Counted from the stretch's first letter, positions 36,098 to 45,717 are shown. The stretch: 64,000 nucleotides of DNA from Fervidicoccaceae archaeon (GCA_038734945.1 JAVYOA010000009.1:472355-536354), one strand, 5' to 3'. Made by a program: numbers and translations. The notes: generated by a model not told the origin, from the letters alone.

Positions 36098-36166
36098 CCC
36101 CGCCTTACCGTTCCAGCTTCATCTTCATCTGCCTCTGGCATTTCTGCGGACGTGAGACTGGCGGGG
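36098..36166. other. GC-rich island closed by a 7-bp stem, possible ncRNA
   Basis: CCCCGCC (36098-36104) and GGCGGGG (36160-36166) are perfect complements around a 55-nt core of clearly higher GC than the flanking DNA. In AT-rich thermophilic archaea such islands often mark structured RNAs. T-rich stretches follow on both strands, so the direction is open. It does not fold as a tRNA and I could not match C/D or H/ACA boxes with confidence. Confidence 0.35.
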
Positions 36167-36302
36167 CTCAATACTTCTTCTTTCAATCTGAAAATAAAAA
36201 TTTACTCTCTGAAAAGTCTTATTTTGTTGTTTCATTACTATACATTTTATATCGCGCCTTTTCTTGAAAATACTACTAAGAAAAATGTAGGGGGGCTGAT
36301 TA

Positions 36303-37481
36303 ATGGAAAAGAAGGGCAATGATTTGCTCACACACAAGTTAATTCTCACTCCTGGCCCAACTGAGATGCCGAGAGAGCTGCTTCTCTCCCTTGCAAAGGA
36401 CGTGGAAAACCCTGATCTCGATCAATCCTTCTACGATTTTTACCATGGAATTTATCAGAAGCTTGCTAGATTACTGAACTCGTGGAATCATAGAGCATTG
36501 ATAATGCTTGGAGAAGCAATGCTCGGCCTTGAAGCCAGCATAATCAATTTGCTAGAAGAGGGGGAAGAGGGATTAGTCCTCTCAAATGGCTTTTTCGGGG
36601 ATGGATTCTCCGATTTACTTAATTTGACGGGAAGAAAATCAAAGGTATGTAAGTGGGATGAAAGAGAGGGTATTCCAGCCGATGAAACTGAAAAATGCAT
36701 AGAGCAGAGTCCCAATTCCAAAGCAGTTTATATGGTTCACTGCGAGACTCCAACAGGGGTACTGAATCCAGTTGAAAAAATTGCTCCAATTGCTTCTGAA
36801 TCTGGTAAATATGTAGTTGTAGACGCAGTATCCAGCATGTTCACAACTCCAATTTATGCTGATGAATGGAAGGTGGATGTTCTCATAGGTGGAAGTCAGA
36901 AAGCCTTGAATTTGCCACCAGGACTAACAATACTAATGATTAGCGACAAGGCATGGAAATACTCAGTCAGTAAGAACACAAAATCTTTCTACCTTTCTTT
37001 CTCCCAGTGGAGGGGATTTCTGGAAAATAGAGAGATGACTCCATATACTCACTCAATGAACCACCTTAGAGCGCTTGACGATGCGCTAATTAGAATGATA
37101 AACGAAGGGGAAGATAATGTATACAGGAGGCACGAGAAGATTAGAGAGGCATCATGGAAGGCTGCTTCCCTACTTGGACTTGAGCTATTTCCAAGAGATA
37201 TAAAGAGCGCATGTCCAGGAGTTACAGCAGTCCTCCTCCCCAGCGATATTTCATCAATTGAAGCCAGCCAATGGATAATGAACAGATATGGAATAATGCT
37301 GGGGACAGGTCTGGGAAAGCTCAGAGAGAGAATACTTAGGATAGGACATATGGGCTTTACAGCATCACTAGACTACCTTCTATTAGCTTATCTTGCTGTT
37401 GGGAGCTATCTAAAGGAGAAGGGAAAAGTTAGACCAGTTGATATAGTAGAATCTCTGGAGGCAATAATGAGGATCAAATAA
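36303..37481 (+). CDS. class V aminotransferase (alanine/serine-glyoxylate type)
   Basis: A 392-residue PLP enzyme. It starts with the family signature LILTPGPTEMPRELL; the substrate region has MLGEAMLGLEASIINLL, the PLP Asp lies in VVDAVSSMFTTP, and the Schiff-base Lys in GGSQKALNLPPG (about residue 200). The C-terminal part ends with LRIGHMGFTASLDYLLLA. This is the alanine-glyoxylate / serine-pyruvate / phosphoserine-like group; the exact pair cannot be settled from sequence. ATG start, monocistronic. Confidence 0.88.
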   Translation: MEKKGNDLLTHKLILTPGPTEMPRELLLSLAKDVENPDLDQSFYDFYHGIYQKLARLLNSWNHRALIMLGEAMLGLEASIINLLEEGEEGLVLSNGFFGDGFSDLLNLTGRKSKVCKWDEREGIPADETEKCIEQSPNSKAVYMVHCETPTGVLNPVEKIAPIASESGKYVVVDAVSSMFTTPIYADEWKVDVLIGGSQKALNLPPGLTILMISDKAWKYSVSKNTKSFYLSFSQWRGFLENREMTPYTHSMNHLRALDDALIRMINEGEDNVYRRHEKIREASWKAASLLGLELFPRDIKSACPGVTAVLLPSDISSIEASQWIMNRYGIMLGTGLGKLRERILRIGHMGFTASLDYLLLAYLAVGSYLKEKGKVRPVDIVESLEAIMRIK

Positions 37482-37529
37482 TTTTTTCCCTTCCAAAATA
37501 GAACTCTATTATAATTAAGCTAACCGCTT

Positions 37530-38480
37530 TTATTCTTGACTCTTCCTTTTATTTTTTCCATTCTCAAGGGCCTTATGAGCAATTTCTAGGTTCTTCAATC
37601 CATCAAAGAATGTTATTGGTACTCTACTTCCGCTGGCAACTGATGAAAGGAAGGCCTCATCCTCTATAGTGAGAGGCTCTCTTTTCTGAATCATTCTCTC
37701 CATTTTCCACTTTCCCGTATAAACCTCTAAGCTTTGCTGCATGAAGTCCAACTGTGCGACTCCATTTGTCCCTGTTATTATAGCTTTCCTTTCCTTATAG
37801 GGTGTTACCCTGTTCGCCTCTATCGAATGTATGTGAGTATCATAGTCGAGAAGTATAAAGCAGGAATCCTCGTGGTCTTTCGAATAGCGATAGTAGTAGA
37901 ATGAATAAACCTTTTCAGGAGTCTTGCCTGCCAAATCAATAGAGAGATCTATATCATGAATAGCTAGATCCAGCACAACCCCCACATCCGATATCCTCGC
38001 CACGAATGGTCCAACCCTTCTCGATGTGATTGAGATGATATTTCCAAGCACTCCTTCAGCTATTGCGTTTTTCAGCTCCTGATAGGCAGGATTGAATCTC
38101 TCTATATGTCCCACCATTACCTTTTCTAGAATAGATTTTGGATATTTTCCTGCAAGCTCTTTTGCTTTCTGAACGTCATCGCCTAGAGGTTTTTCCACGA
38201 ATATATATTCTATTCCGCTCTCAATGAGCTTTTCCAAAATTTCCAAATGTGTAAATGTTGGGGAAGCTACAACGGGAATAACATCGTTTCCTTCGCTCCT
38301 AATAGCCTCATCTATATCCTTGTAAAACCTCACTCCAAATTTTGAGGAGACCATCTTTGCCTTCTGCTCATCTGGCTCCACAATAAACGATAGAGAGTGG
38401 CCGAATTTTGGAGCAATTTCATTGAGAACTCTAGCGTGTGCCTGACCCATATATCCAGCTCCTATAATTCCCAGCTTCAT
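37530..38480 (-). CDS. Gfo/Idh/MocA family NAD(P)-dependent oxidoreductase
   Basis: A 316-residue dehydrogenase: Rossmann loop LGIIGAGYMGQAHARVL (residues 3-19), EKPLGDD in the cofactor/catalytic region (about residue 96, Lys of EKP), and the active-site stretch DLAIHDIDLSIDLAG (about residue 170). Members oxidise or reduce sugars and inositols; the substrate is unknown. ATG start. Convergent with the aminotransferase and divergent from pheS. Confidence 0.87.
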   Translation of the reverse strand: MKLGIIGAGYMGQAHARVLNEIAPKFGHSLSFIVEPDEQKAKMVSSKFGVRFYKDIDEAIRSEGNDVIPVVASPTFTHLEILEKLIESGIEYIFVEKPLGDDVQKAKELAGKYPKSILEKVMVGHIERFNPAYQELKNAIAEGVLGNIISITSRRVGPFVARISDVGVVLDLAIHDIDLSIDLAGKTPEKVYSFYYYRYSKDHEDSCFILLDYDTHIHSIEANRVTPYKERKAIITGTNGVAQLDFMQQSLEVYTGKWKMERMIQKREPLTIEDEAFLSSVASGSRVPITFFDGLKNLEIAHKALENGKNKRKSQE

Positions 38481-38575
38481 AAACGTTCCCCAATTGGGTA
38501 TGAGGAGCTCAGTTAATATTTTTAATTAGCAAACTTATTCAGTTTAATTTACTGAATGTGAAAAAGGGTTCAGCT

Positions 38576-40072
38576 ATGGAGAAAGCAACATTAACGGAGG
38601 GAGAAAGAAAGCTGCTTGCGGTTTTGATAAATTTAGGTAAAGATGTTGAAGTGAATTTCCTTTCCGAACTAACTGGCTTCCCCTCATCTACCGTAAATGC
38701 TTTAATAGAGCTCCTAAAATCAAAAGGACTGATTAGAGAGGAAGTATCGTATACTCTAAACTACAGACTTACAAATGAAGGAAAAGAGGCTTTGGAGAAC
38801 GGATTGCCGGAAGAAAAGTTAACATCAGTCCTTCTAAATTCCGGCCCTCTTTCTATACCTGAGCTAGAAAATCGCTTGGGAAGAAAGCTTCTTCAAATAG
38901 CCCTTGGTGCTGCTAGAAAGAGAGGAGTAGTTGAAGTGAAGGAAGGAAAAGCATATCTAGTCAAGGAAAGACTCAACGAGATCACCATTGATAGGGAAGT
39001 TCTCAAGAGGATTGGAAGGGGCGAAGCTCTGGAAAAAGAGCTAGAAAGCAGGCTGGAAACTCTGATGAGAAGAGGATTGATCGAGAAAGAACTTAGGAAA
39101 GTGAGAAAAGTTAGGGCGGAAATGCCTGCAGCTAAAACAGCTATTGAAACTCAATCGGAAGTATTGGTAAAAATGACATCGCAGGATTTGACCAGTGGAA
39201 GATGGAGGGAGGCCTACATAAAGGAGTACAATGTTGAAGCACTTCCTCCAAGACAGCATCCCGGCATTCCAAGCTTCTACATGCTATTTATTGAGAGAAT
39301 AAAAGATATACTAAAATCCCTCGGATTCCGTGAAGTTGTAGGGCCAATTGTGGAGACTGAGTTCTGGAACTTCGATGTTCTATTTCAAGCCCAAGACCAT
39401 CCCTCCAGAGAAATACATGATACATTCTGGATAGACCTAGACAACGAAAACTTATATGCTGATAAAAATTTAGTCGAGAGGGCTAGGACAGTACATGAGA
39501 GCGGAGGGAAGAGCGGAAGCAAGGGCTGGAGGTACAAGTGGAAGCAGGAAAATGCTGCTAGACTCATACTCAGAACGCAGATGACTGCTGTATCTGCGAG
39601 AACCCTAGCATCTAAACCTGAGCCACCATTTAGATTTTTTTCCATAGGAAAGGTCTTTAGACCGGATCTCATTGACTCAAGACATCTCCCAGAATTCTAT
39701 CAGCTTGATGCAATAATTGGAGATAGAGACATGAACTTCTCTTTTCTGCTCGGCGCGATAGTGGAGTTCTTCGAGGAAATGGGCTTGAAGGAAGTTAGAT
39801 TTAAGCCAGCTTATTTTCCTTTCACGGAGCCCAGCGTAGAAGGATATATAAAAATCGAACCACTGGGTTGGGTTGAAGTTTTTGGAGCTGGTTTATTCAG
39901 ACCAGAAGTTTTGGAAATCTTAGATGTCAATGTTCCGGTGGGAGCCTGGGGTATGGGCCTCGACAGACTAGCAATGGCCTTGCTCAACATAGATGATATA
40001 AGAAAACTGTACTCAAGAGATGTCTTGCTGCTGAGAGAAGCTCTCTCAAAAAGAATTGAATCGCTAATTTGA
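38576..40072 (+). CDS. pheS: phenylalanyl-tRNA synthetase alpha subunit
   Basis: A 498-residue archaeal/eukaryotic-type PheRS alpha. The N-terminal ~190 residues hold winged-helix tRNA-binding domains (LTEGERKLLAVLINLGK...). The class II catalytic core includes RQHPGIPSFYMLFIERIKDIL, motif 2 region FFSIGKVFRPDLIDSRHLPEFYQLD, and motif 3 with WGMGLDRLAMALL near the end. ATG 38576 is chosen for its AAGGG ribosome site; an upstream GTG at 38558 has none. Forms an operon with pheT. Its tRNA product is the substrate pool for Taw1. Confidence 0.95.
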   Translation: MEKATLTEGERKLLAVLINLGKDVEVNFLSELTGFPSSTVNALIELLKSKGLIREEVSYTLNYRLTNEGKEALENGLPEEKLTSVLLNSGPLSIPELENRLGRKLLQIALGAARKRGVVEVKEGKAYLVKERLNEITIDREVLKRIGRGEALEKELESRLETLMRRGLIEKELRKVRKVRAEMPAAKTAIETQSEVLVKMTSQDLTSGRWREAYIKEYNVEALPPRQHPGIPSFYMLFIERIKDILKSLGFREVVGPIVETEFWNFDVLFQAQDHPSREIHDTFWIDLDNENLYADKNLVERARTVHESGGKSGSKGWRYKWKQENAARLILRTQMTAVSARTLASKPEPPFRFFSIGKVFRPDLIDSRHLPEFYQLDAIIGDRDMNFSFLLGAIVEFFEEMGLKEVRFKPAYFPFTEPSVEGYIKIEPLGWVEVFGAGLFRPEVLEILDVNVPVGAWGMGLDRLAMALLNIDDIRKLYSRDVLLLREALSKRIESLI

Positions 40073-40083
40073 GGTGATTCCAA

Positions 40084-41748
40084 TTGCCAGTTCTATACTT
40101 AAACCCCGAAAGATTGATAAGCTTCATAGGAGACAGAGGAATAGCTTTAGAAAAACTCAACGAAATTCTCTTCTCTCTGAAATCTGAATCAAGTCTTACA
40201 GCGGATGGATTGCTTGAAGTTGAAGTCAACAGCGACAGGCCAGATCTCTTTATCAGCGAGGGCATCGCAAGAGCGGTAAAAGGATTGATTGGGTACGAGA
40301 AGGGGTTGTTCCAGCCAAGGATACAGGATTCGAGTTACATGCTGAAGGTTGATGAGGTTCCAAGTAGACCTTTTATAGCTATAGGGATTGTGAGGGGAGT
40401 TGAGCTAGGAGAGGAAGGTCTTAAAGAGCTTATTCAGTTTCAAGAAAAACTGCATATAACCATAGGAAGGAACAGAAGAAAGATGGCTATTGGGATTCAC
40501 GATCTCAGAAAGATTCCGAGCCAGGATCTGAGATACACAATGGTAACGCTCGAGCATGAAATGTTCCCCCTTGGTATAAGAGAGAAGAAAAAGATAAGGG
40601 AGGTTCTATCGGGAACTCCTCAAGGTAGAAGCTATGGAGAAATATCATTGATAGGAGGAGCCCATCCTGCTATTTTCTCTGGCGATGAAATCATAAGTCT
40701 CCCTCCTGTGATTAATTCTGAAATCACCAGAATTGAGCCTGATACAAAAGATCTGCTAATTGATGTAACAGGTATCGATGAGGAGACTGTTCTGAAGACC
40801 CTCGATCTAATTACAAGCATTTTGAATGAAAAAACGGGGAGTATTATAGAAAGAGTGCATGTATTGAAGCCAAATGGAGAAAGGAGGAAAGATCCCCTCT
40901 TGAACAAAATCCAGCTAGCTCTGGAGAAAGATTATGCGGAAAAAGTTCTGGGACTAAAGCTTGATGAAAAGGAGATAGCTGATCTATTGGAGAGAATGAG
41001 ATTGGGTGTGGAGAAAGCTGAAGATTTTCTGTTCAGAGTCACAGTGCCTGAATATAGATCTGATATTCTGCATCCAGTCGATCTCGTTGAGGATATTGCA
41101 ATGGCATATGGATATAGCAGAATAGTTCCCATGAGACCGAGCTTTTCCACAGAGGGCTCACTTGAGAGATTTTCGAGGATTTCGAGAATTCTAAGGATGT
41201 ATGCTGTGGGTCTCGGCTTTCAGGAAGTTTCCGGTTTTGTATTGACAGGTGACGAAGCAAATCTTTTTCTAAGGAAAGGAGAAAGAATAATGAGAATAAA
41301 AAACCCTGTTTCAGAAAATATGAAGTTTGTCAGACCAACCAACATAATTTCTCTTCTCCTAGTTCTCAGGGAAAATCAGCATGTTGAATTGCCGCTGAAA
41401 ATCTTTGAAATTGGAGAAAATGTCGTTATTGGTGGAAGCAGAATATTGCAGAGAAGGACTATTGCTCTTGCAATAATGAAAGATGAGCTGAGCTTTGAAG
41501 AAATTCAAGCCCCAATATATTCCATTCTATCGAATTTCAGTAAAGATGTTGTTTTCAGAAGAGATAGCATTGATTATTTGCTTCAGGGAAGAACAGCTAA
41601 AGTCAGTGTTGAGGGCATTCCTGTTGGGATCCTGGGAGAAGTTCATCCACAAATTTTGACCGAAATGGGAATAAAATATCCGGTAGGAGTAGGAGAATTG
41701 GATTTGAGCTCTCTCTCCAGCTTGATCGAGAGAAAGAGAACTGCTTAG
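40084..41748 (+). CDS. pheT: phenylalanyl-tRNA synthetase beta subunit
   Basis: A 554-residue PheRS beta of archaeal length. The N-terminal B1 domain runs VNSDRPDLFISEGIARAVKG (about residue 48). The B3/B4 editing domain contains GRNRRKMAIGIHDLRKI, and the degenerate class II catalytic domain carries VPEYRSDILHPVDLVEDIAMAYGY. TTG start with a strong GAGGTGAT ribosome site 5 nt upstream, 11 nt after pheS. Confidence 0.95.
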   Translation: MPVLYLNPERLISFIGDRGIALEKLNEILFSLKSESSLTADGLLEVEVNSDRPDLFISEGIARAVKGLIGYEKGLFQPRIQDSSYMLKVDEVPSRPFIAIGIVRGVELGEEGLKELIQFQEKLHITIGRNRRKMAIGIHDLRKIPSQDLRYTMVTLEHEMFPLGIREKKKIREVLSGTPQGRSYGEISLIGGAHPAIFSGDEIISLPPVINSEITRIEPDTKDLLIDVTGIDEETVLKTLDLITSILNEKTGSIIERVHVLKPNGERRKDPLLNKIQLALEKDYAEKVLGLKLDEKEIADLLERMRLGVEKAEDFLFRVTVPEYRSDILHPVDLVEDIAMAYGYSRIVPMRPSFSTEGSLERFSRISRILRMYAVGLGFQEVSGFVLTGDEANLFLRKGERIMRIKNPVSENMKFVRPTNIISLLLVLRENQHVELPLKIFEIGENVVIGGSRILQRRTIALAIMKDELSFEEIQAPIYSILSNFSKDVVFRRDSIDYLLQGRTAKVSVEGIPVGILGEVHPQILTEMGIKYPVGVGELDLSSLSSLIERKRTA

Positions 41749-41787
41749 AGGTAAAAATTTTTGCAAGCAATTGGAGAGGAATAAAAA

Positions 41788-42552
41788 ATGGTCGATGTAA
41801 AGGCTTTTGCTGATGGAAAGCCAAAAACAAGAAGAATATATTTAGAAGATTCATATATAAAGAAATTAGAAACTAGTGTTATTGCAGGAATTTGCGAGAG
41901 AGGAAGGAAGTGCTATGTTATTCTTGAAGAAACCATATTTCATCCCCAAGGGGGAGGTCAGCCCAGTGATGCTGGGGAGATCACGGGAGAAAATTTCAAG
42001 CTATCCGTGAAAAAGGTACTTGATGTGAATGATGTTCTCATTCACTATGGAATTTTGGAGCAAGGAGAGCTCATGCACGCTGGAGAGAGAGTTGAACTAA
42101 GCATCGATTGGAATAGAAGGTACAGTATAATGAAAGCACATACAGCAGGACACATACTCGATTATGCCGTCAACGCTGTTATGAGAAAGTATGTAGAAAC
42201 AATATCAGCAAGTCACTCACCAGAAGGCGCTTATGTAGTATATAAGATAGAGAATGATGATCCTTTGGACCTAGAGAAAGTGGAGTTGGTGGCAAATGAG
42301 GCTGCTAGAGCATGCAGAGCAGTGAGAGTTGTGTACATTTCAAGAGAGGAGCTGTTCTCAAAGCTAAATAATGTTCCAAATTTGGAGAGGCTTCCAGTCC
42401 TCAGCTCCTATAGAATTATCTCAATAGATGGAATCAACTCGATACCTTGTTCTGGCACACATGTTATGAACACTTGTGAAATTAATGAAATTGAAGTCCT
42501 TGGAAAAGAAAAGGTCCAAGGGGGGATTGCTCTACATTATAAAGTCGTATGA
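41788..42552 (+). CDS. alaX: AlaX-type alanyl-tRNA editing hydrolase
   Basis: A 254-residue free editing domain that removes Ser (or Gly) wrongly attached to tRNA-Ala. The glycine-rich strand is HPQGGGQPSDAGEI, the first zinc site HTAGHIL (about residues 113-119), and the second zinc site CSGTHVMNT (about residues 225-233) with Cys and His. Size is that of AlaX-M, between the short and long forms. ATG start with a GAGGAA ribosome site, 39 nt after pheT, so possibly in the same operon: two translation-quality functions together. Confidence 0.9.
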   Translation: MVDVKAFADGKPKTRRIYLEDSYIKKLETSVIAGICERGRKCYVILEETIFHPQGGGQPSDAGEITGENFKLSVKKVLDVNDVLIHYGILEQGELMHAGERVELSIDWNRRYSIMKAHTAGHILDYAVNAVMRKYVETISASHSPEGAYVVYKIENDDPLDLEKVELVANEAARACRAVRVVYISREELFSKLNNVPNLERLPVLSSYRIISIDGINSIPCSGTHVMNTCEINEIEVLGKEKVQGGIALHYKVV

Positions 42553-42680
42553 TAGTGCATTTGAAATAGGCTTATTGTTATCAGCAACACTATTTAAAAG
42601 TTTGTTTTAAGTAAAAAACAAATTATTATTATTTACAGAAAGCATTAATACAATAAATATTTTAATATAATGAATGTTTA

Positions 42681-42690
42681 GAAATATATT
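42681..42690 (+). promoter_or_regulatory. candidate TATA box of the por operon
   Basis: GAAATATATT, about 28 nt before ATG 42715. The whole region 42553-42705 is very AT-rich, with another TATA-like element (CTATTTAAAAG, 42590-42600), so the choice is uncertain. Confidence 0.3.
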
Positions 42691-42714
42691 GACAAATGTA
42701 ATTTAGTGATGGTG

Positions 42715-43305
42715 ATGCTAGAAATAATATTCCATGGAAGAGGAGGGCAGGGAGCTGTTACATCCTCTGAGCTGCTGGCATCAGCAGCTAGCAAGGAGGG
42801 ATATGAAGCGCAGGCATTCTCATTTTATGGTGCAGAGAGGAGAGGTGCCCCAGTCTTTGCTTTTCTGCGAATAGATAAGAAGAGAATTCTCAGGCATGGA
42901 ATGTTTTTTAGAGCAGATTCCCTAGTAGTCCTTGACAAAGGCTTGTTCAACTTTCAGGATTTCAAGAGAGTCAGGATAAAAAAAGGAGGAAAGCTGATAG
43001 TTAATGCTGAGCAGGGAAGCGGAAGTTTCTTTGCGAGCAAGGTCGAGAGGGAAGGAGAGATAAGCGTTTACTCAATAAATGCAACAAAGATTGCCCTGGA
43101 AGAGGGCCTGGTTATTGCTGGTTGGCCCTTGGTCAACACTCCAATTCTTGGCGCTCTCGTTAAAATAAATGCCATGCCTAGCCTGAATTCCCTCATTGAA
43201 GCAGTGAGGGAAAAATTTGAAGGCCAGCTTGGTGAGAAAAATGCGAGAGCAGTGAAGAGGGCATTTGAAGAGGTTCATTTTGAGGGTGATTTTCCATGGA
43301 AGTGA
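42715..43305 (+). CDS. porG: pyruvate:ferredoxin oxidoreductase gamma subunit
   Basis: A 196-residue gamma subunit: FHGRGGQGAVTSSELLASAA (residues 6-25) and AFSFYGAERRGAPVFAFLRI are diagnostic of POR/VOR gamma chains. First of four genes in gamma-delta-alpha-beta order. The complex oxidises pyruvate to acetyl-CoA, CO2 and reduced ferredoxin. ATG 42715 (reading MLEIIFHGRGGQG) fits the family; GTG 42706 and ATG 42709 lie just upstream. Confidence 0.92.
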   Translation: MLEIIFHGRGGQGAVTSSELLASAASKEGYEAQAFSFYGAERRGAPVFAFLRIDKKRILRHGMFFRADSLVVLDKGLFNFQDFKRVRIKKGGKLIVNAEQGSGSFFASKVEREGEISVYSINATKIALEEGLVIAGWPLVNTPILGALVKINAMPSLNSLIEAVREKFEGQLGEKNARAVKRAFEEVHFEGDFPWK

Positions 43306-43586
43306 ACCTGAGAATTGTGGAGACAAGCGACAAAATTCCCATATCATTCCCATCTGAGGGAGCAGGAGGGAGGACTGGAAGCTGGAGATTGGAGAGGCCA
43401 ATTGTCAACAATGACAAATGCACAAGATGCTTTCTCTGTGAGATCTACTGTCCAGTAAACGTTATTGATGTCAGAAGGGAAGGGGTTCTCATTGATTATA
43501 ACTACTGCAAAGGATGTGGCATATGCATGAGAGTTTGTCCGCAGAAAGCTATAACAATGATTCCTGAGAGTGAGGAGGGGAAATGA
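43296..43586 (+). CDS. porD: pyruvate:ferredoxin oxidoreductase delta subunit (2x 4Fe-4S)
   Basis: A 96-residue ferredoxin-like subunit with two cluster motifs, CTRCFLCEIYCP and CKGCGICMRVCP, which pass electrons from the alpha-beta core to soluble ferredoxin. The N-terminal SFPSEGAGGRTGSWRLERP is typical of PorD. GGTGAT ribosome site; overlaps the porG end by 10 bp and porA by 4 bp (ATGA). Confidence 0.93.
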   Translation: MEVNLRIVETSDKIPISFPSEGAGGRTGSWRLERPIVNNDKCTRCFLCEIYCPVNVIDVRREGVLIDYNYCKGCGICMRVCPQKAITMIPESEEGK

Positions 43587-44794
43587 AAATGCTCTTGTCA
43601 GAAAAGAAAAAGGAAAAGATGGTAATAACTGGGAACCATGCTGTAGCCTATGCAGTTAAGCTATCCAGGGTTAAAGTAATATCAGCATATCCAATTACCC
43701 CTCAAACATCTATAGTTGAGAAGCTCTCGGAATTTGTGGAAAAGGGTGAGTTGGATGCTAGTATAATCAAGGTTGAATCCGAGCACAGCGCATTGGCAGC
43801 TGTTTACGGAGCAGCAATAGCTGGAGCTCGCTCTTTCACAGCAACTTCAAGCCACGGGCTTCTTTACATGCATGAGTGGGTGCATTGGTTCAGCAGGGCA
43901 AGAATACCAACAGTTATGGCAGTTGTTACAAGAACAATAGGTCCTCCATGGAATATATGGCCAGACCATTCCGATTTCATTGACCAGAGAGATGCTGGCT
44001 GGATCATGTCTTTTGCAATGGATAATCAGGAAGTTGTCGATTTAGTGATACAGGCATTCAAAATTGGAGAAGATCCCTCCGTCTATCTTCCGGTGATGAT
44101 TGGGCTAGAAGGTTTCATATTGGGAGGAACTGCTATGCCGGTCGAGCTTCCATTTGAAGAGGATGTTGCCAAGTTTCTTGGAGAGAGAAGACAACCATAT
44201 TCTGTAGCAGACAGCGTTGTCTCTGTTGGAAATCTGACTTCGCCGGAAGATACAGAACTGATGCAAATGGACATACAAGCTGCCATGGAGAGATCCAAGG
44301 AGATTATCAGAAAAGTGGATGAAGAATATGGGAGATTGTTTGGTAGAAAATATGGTGGACTAACAAGTTGCTACAGATGCGAAGATGCAAAGTATGTTGC
44401 TTTCACTATGGGAGCTTGGAGTGGAGATGCAATGGAAGCTGTAGACATCCTGAGAAACCAAGGTATTGATGTGGGTTTGGTGAGAATCAGATATGTCAGA
44501 CCGTTCCCCTCTGAAGAGATAAAACAGGCCCTCTCAAGTGCCAGAATGGGCATTGTTTTCGACAGAAGCATTAGCTTTGGAGGATATGGGCAGCTATTCG
44601 AAGACATAGCATCAGCTATTGTAAATGCGAGGGAAAAGGCTACAATTGTTAACGTAATAGCAGGTTTAGGTGGAGTGAATATAACTGCTGAAGACTTCGC
44701 AAACGTTCTTGGAAAGCTGATAAGTGATTTTGAAGAGGGGAAAGAGCTTTCTCACAAGCTATGGTATCACTCAGGAGAGGTGATGAAATATTAG
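43583..44794 (+). CDS. porA: pyruvate:ferredoxin oxidoreductase alpha subunit
   Basis: A 403-residue alpha subunit: TGNHAVAYAVKLSRVKVISAYPITPQTSIVEKL at the start (PITPQT is diagnostic), SEHSALAAVYGAAIAGARSFTATSSHGLLYMHE for TPP/substrate contacts, and a C-terminal domain ending GLGGVNITAEDF. It closely follows archaeal PorA. Coupled by overlap with porD and porB. Confidence 0.94.
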   Translation: MKMLLSEKKKEKMVITGNHAVAYAVKLSRVKVISAYPITPQTSIVEKLSEFVEKGELDASIIKVESEHSALAAVYGAAIAGARSFTATSSHGLLYMHEWVHWFSRARIPTVMAVVTRTIGPPWNIWPDHSDFIDQRDAGWIMSFAMDNQEVVDLVIQAFKIGEDPSVYLPVMIGLEGFILGGTAMPVELPFEEDVAKFLGERRQPYSVADSVVSVGNLTSPEDTELMQMDIQAAMERSKEIIRKVDEEYGRLFGRKYGGLTSCYRCEDAKYVAFTMGAWSGDAMEAVDILRNQGIDVGLVRIRYVRPFPSEEIKQALSSARMGIVFDRSISFGGYGQLFEDIASAIVNAREKATIVNVIAGLGGVNITAEDFANVLGKLISDFEEGKELSHKLWYHSGEVMKY

Positions 44795-45689
44795 CCTGGT
44801 AAAGCCAAAGATTTTGGGAAACTATAAGAAATATGTTTTACCAGGAGATGCTGCGTGTCCGGGATGCCCAATACCGATAGGATTGAAAGTAGTTTCCAGT
44901 GCTACCGATGGAAAGGCCATTCTGGTTATTCCAGCCTGCTGCACATCAGTTGTAGTTGGAAGCGCACCTAAGTCATCTCTCAACATGCCTGTTGTACATG
45001 TGCCTTTTGCCAGCGCCGCTTCAGTAGCTTCAGGCATAAGAGAAGCACTGCTCAAGAGAAACAAGGAAGATATGAGCGTCATAGTTTGGGCAGGCGATGG
45101 AGGTACAGCAGACATTGGGATGGCATCGCTCAGTGGTGCTGCTGAAAGAAACTCAGACATCATATATATAATGTACGACAATGAAGCATACATGAATACG
45201 GGGATCCAGAGAAGCAGTTCTACTCCGGAAGGAGCCTGGACCACAACAACTCCGATCCTGGGAAAAACAGAACAGAAGAAGGACGTAGCGAAAATAATGA
45301 TGTCGCATAATGTCCCATATGTAGCTACAGCAAGCATAGCTTATCCGCACGACTTCTATAACAAGCTAACTAGAGCTTTGAAAATAAAGGGGTTCAGATT
45401 CATCCAGCTCCATTCTCCTTGCCCAGTTGGGTGGAGGTTCGATGCTTCTCTCACGGTTGATGTAGCAAAAGCTGCTGTGGAAACTGGGATGTGGATTCTG
45501 TATGAGTATAGAGATGGGAAGCTTGAGTTCTCGAATCCAAGCAAATATTTAATTGAGCACAATGGCTTCAAACCAATTGAGGATTACTTGAAGCTTCAGG
45601 GAAGATTCAGCATCATTGGAAGAGAGAGAATAAAGGAGCTATATGCTGAAAGAGATAGAAACATTGAATGGTTCAAAAAGCTGCTCTGA
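44790..45689 (+). CDS. porB: pyruvate:ferredoxin oxidoreductase beta subunit
   Basis: The TPP-binding beta subunit, about 300 residues. Cys ligands begin with DAACPGCPIPIG; the TPP-Mg motif is GDGGTADIGMASLSGAAERN, then YDNEAYMNTGIQRSSSTPEGA, the pattern that marks pyruvate-specific enzymes. The nearest ordinary start is TTG 44814, leaving only MGNYKKY before the conserved VLPGD. Reading the frame back reaches ATT 44790, 5 nt after AGGTGAT and overlapping the porA stop. I place the start there; TTG 44814 is the conservative choice. Confidence 0.9.
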   Translation: MSLVKPKILGNYKKYVLPGDAACPGCPIPIGLKVVSSATDGKAILVIPACCTSVVVGSAPKSSLNMPVVHVPFASAASVASGIREALLKRNKEDMSVIVWAGDGGTADIGMASLSGAAERNSDIIYIMYDNEAYMNTGIQRSSSTPEGAWTTTTPILGKTEQKKDVAKIMMSHNVPYVATASIAYPHDFYNKLTRALKIKGFRFIQLHSPCPVGWRFDASLTVDVAKAAVETGMWILYEYRDGKLEFSNPSKYLIEHNGFKPIEDYLKLQGRFSIIGRERIKELYAERDRNIEWFKKLL

Positions 45690-45717
45690 TATCTCAAGCT
45701 TTAAATCTGAATCTTTT

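Noticed and set aside
36125..36349. 74-codon minus-strand frame
   Set aside because: Runs through the GC-rich stem-closed island and the start of the aminotransferase gene; no ribosome site.
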